Shown piece after piece: positions 9,491 through 19,004 of a stretch of DNA of 23,062 nucleotides. Source of the DNA: Gymnopus androsaceus JB14 (taxonomy: Eukaryota; Basidiomycota; Agaricomycetes; Agaricales; Omphalotaceae). A program made the position numbers and the translations under genes. The DNA lies in contig ML770046.1 of assembly GCA_009733575.1 (NCBI GenBank), forward strand, positions 1 to 23,062, read 5' to 3'. The notes below the pieces were generated by a model that was not told where the DNA came from, did not search any database, and was given only the letters and a program-made list of their open reading frames with translations. How positions within the stretch are numbered: the stretch's first letter is position 1; each line of letters opens with the position of its first letter.

Positions 9491-10583
9491 GGACTCATGG
9501 GAACAATTGCAAAACAATTGGAACAATGTGATATATCTGCTAAGGAGAGTCTGGGGCTTAACCTTGAAGGTAGTATACTAGTAATGTATGGATCTTTGAA
9601 ACCATGTGATGCAAAGTCATGATACCGCGATCTGTAGGAATTGCAGCTCTGCGAAAAAAATTTAAAAATTTCTCTGCATGCAATTCACATACTGAATTTC
9701 ATACTCAGACTGATTGAATGTAGGTAATAGTATTATAGGTGGCGTTACCCATTTTAAATTGAAAATAGTGAGCTGATGGGCAAAATTTGTTAAGAACTTT
9801 GATTTACTGTGTGTTTCAAATTTATTCTCTACCACCAAGGCAAACTTTGTTTGGAATCCATCAAGATTATCACCTGGACTGTGCTCTGCCTGATTTCTGG
9901 CAATGCAAGACATACTCAAATCTCCTTACAAGTAGTACAAAGAGGGCAATCGAGAGATGAGACTGCTGGAAGTTAGGACAGGCAACTAGGCACAGGCTTG
10001 AGATTTATGGTATGTACAAAGTCGATTCTTCCAGTCAAATCTATTGCTGTGTATGGTACTTCTGATGCATGATTATTAACTATCGACGACGCCTACGATT
10101 ACGGAGAAGGAGAAAGAGTTGTTTTGTCTTCGAAAACAGTGAATACGACGATAGCTGATAGCGATAGCGATGAGGCAGACAAGGGAAATCTCGTAAGTGA
10201 GTCGGAGGTGAATGGGAGGCATAAAAAAGAAAAGAAAAGAAAAAAGAGCGAAACACATGGGTTTGCAATGATGAATGAAGAGGGAAAAAGCGAGGGAAGG
10301 AAGCATTGGTAGAGGTATGGAGGAAGGGAAAATCATATTCACCATTATAGTTATCCATGAACAAAGTAGCAAGAAAAAAAACATACGCTTATGCATCCAA
10401 TGAATGGAAAGGGACTCGGGGGAATGCAAGTAATCCAGAGAGTTAAAAGAAAAGAAACATGTTTGATACAATCAATCAATGAGAGCGAGCGAAAGCAGGG
10501 CGACACGAAGAGGGAGGAACAAGGAAAACCCGTAATACTAACTAGCAGTAACTTTTAGTTGAACCGCGTTGCGTTTTTCCGTT
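9491..10583. other. Convergent intergenic region between NLR-A and RR-A
   Basis: The 3' ends of the two convergent genes face each other across 1.1 kb. No further domain is seen after the TAA of NLR-A. A plus-strand frame at 10124-10312 encodes acidic then lysine-rich low-complexity sequence over an A/G-rich tract (10210-10250). It has no splice context or motif, so I do not call it a gene. The minus-strand frames over the same tract are its complement. Confidence 0.5.
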
Positions 10584-13050
10584 TCAACGAGGCTGATTTT
10601 GATTCTGAAGCGACAAGCGCTGCATGAGAGCTTCAACCAATTGAGCTTCGACTCCAAACTCTCGAGCGAGATCGTCGAGCATGTGATCTTGAGCGGAAGC
10701 AGCAGGAGCAGGAGCAGGGGCGCTGGATGGGGACGGGGACGACGAGGTGTTATTGGCGGCAGGCGCAATGCTGGGAGTACGCAACTCGGAATTAGAGGAG
10801 GCACGGGAACCTGAATCATCGCTGAGAGAGACATTGCCGTCAGGGTCGTTCTCTCCGTGTTCGTCTTCCACATCCGTGTCAGTAGGATCAGCACTGCCAG
10901 AATGACTAGAGGCGCTGGAGTGACCCGAGCTGGATCCCGATGCGGAAGATGGACGAGTGGGTTCCTTGTTAAAGAAGCTGGTGATTTTAGCATTTTGCTG
11001 CGAAGTGAAAGCTACAAACAAGACGCGTTAGAATAGGTCACAACGAGCTCAATCAGAACATACCTTTATAGTCCAAGGCGACCCGAGTGAAAGCGTCAAC
11101 GAGATCAGGAGGGCATGCTCCATCGTCACCTTCACTCTTCCTTTGCTCAATGCGCGCAACGAGGACTTGAATAGCAGCTAAACGTGAGGATGGTGAGCAA
11201 ACAGCGTCGAACAAGAATGCAGCAAAGGCCGTTACCGAACACACAGATCACAAAGGAACTGGTCACCAGAAGACTCTCGAATCGATATCAGCAGGGAATT
11301 TGGCCAAAACACTGATGAAGAAGTGGAAGGGCAGCGAGGGGACTTTGAGGAAATGGGCCTACGATGCACATGGATTATCAGCTCAAGCAAAAGTTATGAA
11401 CGGTATGGAACACTTACATTTGGCGAACAAATGAGATAAAGGAGGCTGGTAATGTCTGCTCCCGGTCATTATCGACTCCTGCGAGAGAGGGCTTAGATCC
11501 ATCAAAACAGCCAAGCCACGAAGGGAAGAGCTATACAATGGAATTTAGTCAAATGCAAATGATCAACAGCTTTCTGAACATACCGCAGCCATGAGCTCTC
11601 CCTGCGAGCTCCTCGTAACCGCAACCCCTCTAGCCCTCTTTCCATTCTCAAGAACACTACCCCTGCGAAGACCCATCGACTCGATTTCCCCTCTGAGAGT
11701 TTTTCTAGCCATGGTTTCGTTCTCTACCTCGACAAAACCATGACCCATAGTTTATATCCAAGAGGACATGCACTTGAACGACAGGTTGGCCTAGCAGGCT
11801 GAGATCCTAGGCGGAGTAGTATCCTAAAGATCGTCGTCACATCAGCACAGCATCCAGAGCAAGCTTGGAAACAGAAAGTCTCACCCAAGAAACGTTATCG
11901 ATCCTCAAAACAATAGCATCGCGATCCACCTTCTTATCGACATCGACCGCCGAACTAGAAGCCCGACGCGCACCTCTGGCCTTGGGAGGCGGGGTGCTCG
12001 CTTGTATTCCTCCGTCGCTGAAAAAGTCGGGTTCATCCATGCTTCCAAAATCAAACGAATGATCGCCATCCGGTGTAGAAAGCATGATGTCGAAGACTCC
12101 GACCTGCGGTTGGGAAAATGTAGTCCTCGCGGTAGCGGTCGTCGACTTCGCAGATCCACGTTTGTCTGCAGTGATGAATACCAGCTTGAGATTTGCGACC
12201 TTGCCTCGGCATCCCGCACACTCCATATCCTTCTCATCCGCAATGTTCAACGCGCTGGTCGAACACGAAGAGCATAACGCATGCCCGTAATGAGCCAAAA
12301 TGGCCAGACGCGTCAAGGTAGGAGGTTTACGCAGACAAATGGAGCAAGATTTCTGCATAGGTTGTTTCGAGGGGAGTAGGAATGAGCGTAGAGACCTTGG
12401 ACGGTACGTTGAAGGGTGCAGGAAGGGAGCCTTCTGAGGCTGGCATGGAGATGTGCGCAGGTGCTGCGACAAGACCTGCGCCTGGTGGCACATGGGAAGA
12501 CCAAGAAGCTGGCTATTGCGGGATACGGTAGTCCACGGGCAGCAGTAGGATGAGCGATGCCTGGCAGGTGAGAGTAGGCCGGTTGGTGAGTAGTATACGG
12601 CGGAGGAAGGAGCTGCTGCTGATATGGGTGCTAGTGGTATTGGGATATCTGGTGAGGGGAACAGTTGGATATTCGGCCTCATACTGCTCTTCTTCAATAT
12701 CAACAGTGGATCTCGTGAACATTGCCGTAGCGGTCCAGTTGGTAGTGGTAGTCGTGAGAGTCGTGATGGTATGAGAGCTTGTACTCTTGATCGTTTTCGC
12801 CCTCATGAATAGGTCACGGTCGAAAGAGATGCCATCCTGAGGAGGAACCTACGAGAAAATCTTAAGTTTGCACACATACTCAAGAGCAAAGTAGACCATA
12901 CCGCGTCAAAGGCTTCTCTCCTTCTAGCGTGCAAGCTTCCTTCGAGACGAGGCGTTCCGCCAATTGTGGTGACAGTTCCAATGGTTTACTAGGCTGGGCC
13001 TAAGTGGCCTGGACCGGTGACGGAAAGTTAAGGCAAGCGGAGGTCGTGGT
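10584..13050 (-). pseudogene. RR-A: RING (C3HC4) - RRM protein gene, multi-exon, frameshifted
   Basis: Read on the minus strand. Introns inferred from splice sites: 12849-12901, 11824-11884, 11531-11583, 11359-11417, 11178-11235 and 11012-11063. The 5' exon includes ETIGTVTTIGGTPRLEGSLH. Next comes an acidic His/Tyr-rich segment, then a RING with C-x2-C-x15-Y-x-H-x2-C-x2-C-x14-C-x2-C (12209-12346). The third ligand is Tyr (TAC) where RR-B has Cys (TGC). An RRM follows: beta-1 IVLRIDNVSW before intron 11824-11884, and an RNP1-like HGFVEVEN after it. The C-terminus is Ser/Pro/Ala-rich, ending LVEALMQRLSLQNQNQPR. Frames break in several places: the His/Tyr segment reads out of frame with VDIEEEQYEAEY, DTTPPRISA is out of frame with LGQPVVQVHVLLD and again with GHGFVEV, and VFW near 11280 is followed by stops plus a deletion relative to RR-B. 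RING plus RRM suggests an RNA-linked ubiquitin ligase; no ortholog name is certain. The 5' limit is uncertain. Confidence 0.7.
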
Positions 13051-14009
13051 CAAGCTCTAGGTTCACTGCGGGGAGCATGAAGGGAATGGAAGCAGAACAT
13101 TGCGTCACTAGATGGGACAGCGCTCGACGACGGTGAGTAGACATGAAAGGTGCAGGCAGCAGACCTGGGAAATATTTAGAAAGAAACTTGATAAAAGATA
13201 CAATTCGAAGCTCACCTTCCTGTTCGTCTTAGCGCAAAAGATGGGACTGCAAAGCGTAGCTAAAAAGCGACTGATAAGTTCCATCTCCTTGTTCCCGGAT
13301 GAACGAAGTTACTTGCCTTTATTCGAATTTGAATTGCCATTTTTGGCTGGGCTTTGGTATTTTGATGTTGAAGCCTTAAATCCGCCGGAGACTAGCAGAA
13401 ACCCATTCTGGTGAAAACCCAGGGCAAACAACGATAAAACCCATGAGAAGTCTGGTCAAACTTTTGGAAAGAGCATAGGTTCGTTGGGAGATTGAATTAC
13501 AGGATTCATATAGAGTGTGAGTGTGCTTTCCGTATGGAAGATGCGTAAGGAAGGAAAGAAGAGTGCGAAAAGAGAAAGAGAAATGACATCCCATTGCCTC
13601 TGTCGTCATGTATTCCCTCGAAAATTACAAATCCGTAACCCTTCCCAACCGTTCGTGCCCCGAGAATCCCTGTTAGAAGGATAAGGATCCTTTCAAGTCC
13701 CTAAGATTCTCGTCAGTGTATGCGTCATGCAATGAGAATTTGGATTGGATAACGAGCAGGGAATTTGGGAGCAAACATCTGGGGAAAAAGGAAGAAGCCA
13801 ACCGCGGCTAATTTCAAGCCCATGCGCCCCCTAAAAGGACCGTGCCCCATTGGCCTTTTTTCATTTACAGCGTGCTCCTGTTTGCTAGGCTCTTTGGAAC
13901 CGGGGAAGAAGACACCCGATGTAAAATCCAGTTGGCACCTTGGTGTTCAATCCGACCGAGTAACCCAATTTTCCCATCCAAATGTCAGCTCCCCCGCGAT
14001 TGGACCAAG
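13051..14009. other. Spacer between the two cassettes
   Basis: No gene is recognised. A 100-codon plus-strand frame (13112-13414) has no known motif and overlaps possible 5' sequence of RR-A on the other strand, so I leave it out. A small imperfect hairpin (CGAGAATC...GATTCTCG, 13661-13712) is present. At 13969-13993 a motif like TTTCCCATCCAAATGTCAGC is repeated directly at 14045-14066, where it is part of the NLR-B exon 1 relic. This may mean a partial extra copy of that exon edge. Confidence 0.45.
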
Positions 14010-16702
14010 TTAAAATGTTCTCGGCAAGGCACTCCAGAGAGGGCGAATTTCCCATCCAGGTGTCGACTTGAGTCACCCCAAGGCCAGGGGGTCCCTCGTA
14101 TGCTCCCAACATCGCAGATCAGGGGCCAAAAGATTTACTCCCCGCTTTCATAAAAAGGACTTTTCTGAAGAGAGAGTCCAAGAGGCGTTATGAGTGGGAA
14201 GATGTGTAATTGGAGGTAGGTTGATTCCAGATACACTTGAGGCTCTACACTAAAAAATCTGTTTTAGAAAAAAAGGGAGAAAATTTAAAAGAGGGACATC
14301 AATAGGATTTTTGCTTTGCAATCTACAAAACCGCGTCCCTCTTCAATTCTGGCAAATTTGTACTACAAAAGTGGGGGTAAAAAAACCAATTTGAAGCGAT
14401 TGGAGTTGAATCAACATGTTTAAAGGGAGTTTCCAAAGGCAGTTAACAATATTTTAAGCATTTCCTAAAATGTTGATGAATACTGAAATTAAAAAAAATT
14501 ATAAGTGATTCTTGAGATATCAACCAAAGTTGGGAGAAAAACTGCACAGCGTAACCACCCAACTTTCCCCACAAAGCCTTCTGCATGCTGAAACGAGGAT
14601 TGAAAGTTCTGCAAGGATTTCAAAGAAAAAAGTAACCCAAACTTTATTATATCACTGAAATGTATGATTCCTAATCTTTCAGGCATTTCGTTAACTGCTT
14701 CTTTAACTCAATTAGTCCTGCGCAGGGCCTTCAGCAACTTTCTTCAAACTCCCCCACCATTCTGATACCCAATCTTGGTGGTAGAAGTGAACCAAAAAAC
14801 AGGGTATATTTCATCTATAATTTTCCAAATTTATTTTAGAAGTTGTTTAAAAATTTACTTCTAGAATGCAACAATCACTTATGAGTATGCTAAAATTCCT
14901 CTATCTTGATCATTTAAATAATTACTCTTACCACACAGGAGCATCAAGTTAGCTACACCTATGGCACCTGGGGTTTTTACTGGCAGAGATGAGCTGGTAA
15001 CTGCATGGTGTTGATAAGTTATGCCAGGGAGAGCATGCCCATTTGGCTATCATGGGTGCTGGAGGGATGGGAAAGACCTCCTTGGCACTGCATATTATGG
15101 AACATGCAAAAAGTAAGGGAAAAGTTCCAAGAGAAGACCATACTTTGTTCCTTGTGAGATGATGCCAGATGCTCCTTCCCTCATTCAAGGACTGCTGCAG
15201 GTCATGGAGTTATCCACTCCTGAGGAAAAAAATGGATATGGAATCTTGGAAGCATATCTACAGTCATCTCAGGAGTCCATATTGCTTGTGTTGGATAACT
15301 TTGAGACCCCATGGTACTCTTCCGCAGACCAAAATGCTGTTCAGAACCTTATTGAAAAAATATGTGGACAGAGGAAAATCTCAACCATAGTAACAATGAG
15401 AGGAGTGGAAGGACCTGGGAACATTAAGTGGAATAAACTAGGTAGTCAGTCTGGATTGCCACCTCTTACATTGGAAGCAGCTAGAGAGGCCTTCATCTCA
15501 ATTTCTCAGAATGCAGATGGGTCTGAGGAGGTGGATGAACTATTAAAGGAACTTGATTGCATGCCTCTAGCAGTCCTCCTAATGGCTCAACTCTCCAAGA
15601 GACTGTCACTGGATGATCTAATTAATGATTGGCAAATGAGCAAGATAAATATGTTGAGAAATGGCAATCAAAATGGCCGACTGACAAGCATGAATACTTC
15701 AATTAACTTGTCTATGAAAATATTAATGTCTCAAGATGCTGGATCCACAAAGATCCTTCCAGTGCTGGCATTTTTACCAAATGGCATACCATTGTGGACT
15801 TCAAATCTGCCGAAGTTGTCTCCAGAATTGGGGAATGATTTTAAAATGAATGTAATGAGTATTATTGATTCAGGATTGATCTATGAGGAGGCAAAATCAC
15901 TGAAAATGTTGTCACCAATTCGGGAATATACTCAAATGGAACACCCTATTAAACAAACTCATTTAAATCAAATCAGCAATTTCTATGTCCAACTGCTCCA
16001 CAATCTACCTCAAAGCAGAGTGGAAGCCCAGGATTTGCTTGAGGGACATACTGCCAACATTTCAACAATCTTCACTAGGCAAATTGACACAGCTCCTCAG
16101 GAAGCTCATTTGAAAGCCATCTATTGCTTTGCTGAATTTACCAAATTCTACCCCCAGATTTTGGTAATGCTTGACAAGGCATTGAGTCATAACTGGGATG
16201 GTGGGCAGCAAGAACATATCAAAATAAGATTTAAGAAGGTGGAAATTATGCGCTTGACAAGATTTTATAGGGAAGCAATATTGGAGATTCTGGAAATACA
16301 GACAATAAATATGCAGATAGTTCCAAATGATCAGAAAGTGCAAATGGAAACACTGGCAAATTGCGATCAGAAACTGGGGAAAATTTACTACCTGCAAGCC
16401 CAGTACTCTCAGGCCATAGAAAAGCTCACAAATGCACAAACTGAGTTTGAGAAGATTGGCGATAGGCTAGGGGCTGCACAGTGTCTGCAAAGTTTGGGAG
16501 ATATCCACCGCATGCAAGATAAATATCCTCAGGCCATAGAAAAGCTCACAAATGCACAAACTGAGTTGAGAAGATTGGGGATAAGCGAGGGGCTGCACAG
16601 TGTCTGAAAGGTTTGGGATATATCCACAGCACACAAACTGAATATCCTCAAGCCATAGAAAAGCTCACAAATGCACAAACTGAGTTTGAGAAGATTGGGG
16701 AC
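14010..16702 (+). pseudogene. NLR-B: broken paralogue of NLR-A
   Basis: The whole of NLR-A can be followed here in order. The exon 1 relic is at about 14020-14110 (GTCGACTTGAGTCACC against GTTGACTTGAGTCACC in NLR-A). The exon 2 relic is at about 14270-14390 (GGGAGAAAATTTAAAAGAGG) and the exon 3/intron 3 relic at about 14580-14700. From about 14870 identity rises sharply. The NB-ARC start is disrupted by three single-base insertions, near 15006, 15108-15112 and 15130-15136. Walker A (GAGGMGKTS) is therefore encoded one frame away from the rest. Because the three insertions sum to a codon, 15159-16607 is open again for 482 codons, covering Walker B, the GLPL-like and LSPIREY motifs and the first TPR units. 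A one-base deletion at about 16566 then shifts the frame and ends it at 16607. Clear homology stops inside a TPR unit near 16702. A functional product is unlikely without recoding. Confidence 0.88.
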
Positions 16703-17860
16703 ATCACAAAGGCATAGGGCATGACAACAGGCATACATCCCAATGGAGGTTTGGAGAGGTATTGGCGACGCACAGGTCAACCAAGTAGTAATGACAACCT
16801 CTTTCTTCTGAGATTAAGCCCACAATCTCGAACAGCCCATTATTTTAGGCTTGACACTGAAGACCCGCTCTACAAACGGTGACGACATATTGGGACGAAT
16901 TAGATGGATCAGGCCCCAAGGCTTGCACAATGTTTGATCGAAGGATAAGTTTAAGGAGATCGGAAATTACCACCCTCCATGCGCAATGACATAGCAAACA
17001 ATCCGAAAATTTATACCTCGCCCATGAAGGAAAATACTCCATAAAATGGCATCCAAGATCTAAGAGTGAGAGAGATAATATGGCGGAATGAAAAAACGGA
17101 CATCAGGGAATGCAGCCGTAGAACTGTCTAAACTTATAGGAGATTACGATCACTGCAGATATCCAAAACGGGTAGCGAGACGACATACTCCACATCCACA
17201 CCTGTAAGTCCATACAATAAAGCTCACACACCATGCCCCAAACTGACGACTTTCAGAGAAGATTTCGCCAAATAGCACTATGGGAGCCCAGCTGCAGCCT
17301 CTGTTCCCCGAGCCGGAAAGTTTTGGAGAACGCGTTCTAACTGCAAGCAAGCTGAATATGGCACCAGGCCCCATCTGATAAACGTCTCACAATCGCGACC
17401 AACACTTCCCTATACGGCAGAGCCAATCGACGAAGTATTGGTAGGAGTAGGGTAGGGGCTGCACAGTGTCCTAGCAGAAGTCTTGGTAGAAATCCACACG
17501 GCGAGCAGGTGCGAAAAATTGGAATTAGACACATCAGCCGCACAGTATTGAAATAAGCTCACGAATATGCACAGATACTGAGTAATTAGAATTAGGAGGG
17601 TGTAGCCTGCGTAGAGAAGAATACCGCGACTCCATGTGAGCGCTGATGAAGAAATATGTCAGATTTAGGTAGGACTGACAGAGAGGCCACAGCCAAAATT
17701 ATATCAACTGTACGCGCCCCTGGACAAGGTTCAACAAATGCCCGAACTGAGAGTTTGAGAAAGAAGATAGTAGGAAGATATCAGGCTATTTTATGATTGG
17801 AGCAGCACATAGGTTCTGTAAGAGAGTGGGAGATTGAAGGGTTGTCATGACACATAGAGT
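16703..17860 (+). pseudogene. Strongly decayed TPR array of NLR-B
   Basis: After the sharp end of high identity, recognisable pieces of the 120-bp TPR unit reappear in the right order and orientation but heavily substituted. They are at 16955-16998 (GGAGAT...CCACC...CATGC.CAATGA), 17340-17400 (GCAAGCTGAATATGG then CAGGCC...CTCACAA), 17450-17585 (TAGGGGCTGCACAGTGTC, then AAGCTCACGAATATGCACAG), and 17725-17850 (CAACAAATGCCCGAACTGAG, TTTGAGAA, later AGCAGCACA and GGGAGAT). All frames are full of stops. The ancestral B array was therefore longer than the two or three units left at 16370-16702. Boundaries are approximate. Confidence 0.65.
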
Positions 17861-19004
17861 TGTAATCGCTTGAGCGAGAGGCATCTCCCAAACGACAGAG
17901 ATATATTTCGCAATACATGATAAAGGAAGCTTTGGAAAAACGGAGCGGAGCGCAGTAGACAACTTAGTAAGTATTAAATAGCATGAATACTAACCTACAA
18001 TCCGGACTCTGCTCTAGTATATGTCGAACAAATCACAATAACCCTTCTGAAGACCTTCGAGGTGATTACTCTCCAGTCCCATCTATTATACCAAATGCAC
18101 GTAGTACTGAACAGGTCCAAACATCTGAGCTCCGAGAAGCTCTGCATGATTAATATTGAGTATTTGCAGGATCGAACATATTCCCTACTAATTACACAGA
18201 GGACCATGAGGGTAATCCCACGTAAATACTTTATGTATCTCAAAGAGACAGTCGAGAACACGACGACGACGCAGCCTTGGTTAAAGCAAAGAACTGGAAG
18301 ACTGGGAGACAGATCCGAGGAAAACATGGAATATAATAGCCTGCAAGCCCGGCGCAAACAAAGACAGCAGCGTTATAGAGGAAAAAGAAAAATAGGCGAA
18401 CAACATCCGCCTATTACATGAGTTTACTATGTAAGTGATGTTAAAGAGACAGATACACACCAAGAGATCGGCAATGGAAGTTAGATCAACCAGAGAGGCA
18501 TTGTGAGAATGGGAGGGAGATTCATAAAACGATTCACCACTTATACGTGTCGTAAGAACCAGTCACCACCCCAATTCTGACATCCTCAGGCGTAGTAATA
18601 ACTGAGATCGCAAAGAACTGAGGACTACAGTAAAGGATATACGAAGAGCAGTAATGACGAAACTCGGAGATCACATGAAGACGGGATACAAAGTGACCGA
18701 TGACGGATTAAGCTACTGAAGAGAGTGGATAAGTGCACACAGGAATCCAAAGTGTTGATAGAAATAAGAAAGAATAGTAATTAATTTACGCCGAACAACA
18801 ATCATGAGAGGTAGCGATAAGCCAGCGTACAATCTCCACACACTCCGGAAGTTCGCGCGACCAACAACAGTAGCACCAGCCCAAACAGAAACACGTCTTT
18901 ATGTCTCAATGAGATAATTAGTCCCACGAAAGCTAGCTTTCAGTATCGAATGGGTACATATTCACACAATGAGGCGGGTTGATCTAAGATATTCCTGAAG
19001 CAAC
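17861..19004. other. Degenerate sequence between NLR-B and RR-B
   Basis: No gene is seen. A few fragments could be further eroded TPR units (for example GGGAGACAG near 18305 with ATATAATAGCCTGCAAGCCC at about 18330), but the matches are too weak to assign. The open frames on both strands near 18000-18420 overlap one another and have no motif. Confidence 0.4.

Noticed and set aside
10124..10312. Plus-strand frame with an acidic then Lys-rich peptide, and overlapping minus-strand frames
   Set aside because: Low-complexity A/G-rich DNA, no splice context, no conserved motif, and it lies in the convergent 3' region.
13112..13414. 100-codon plus-strand frame upstream of RR-A
   Set aside because: No family motif; it overlaps possible 5' sequence of the minus-strand RR-A gene.
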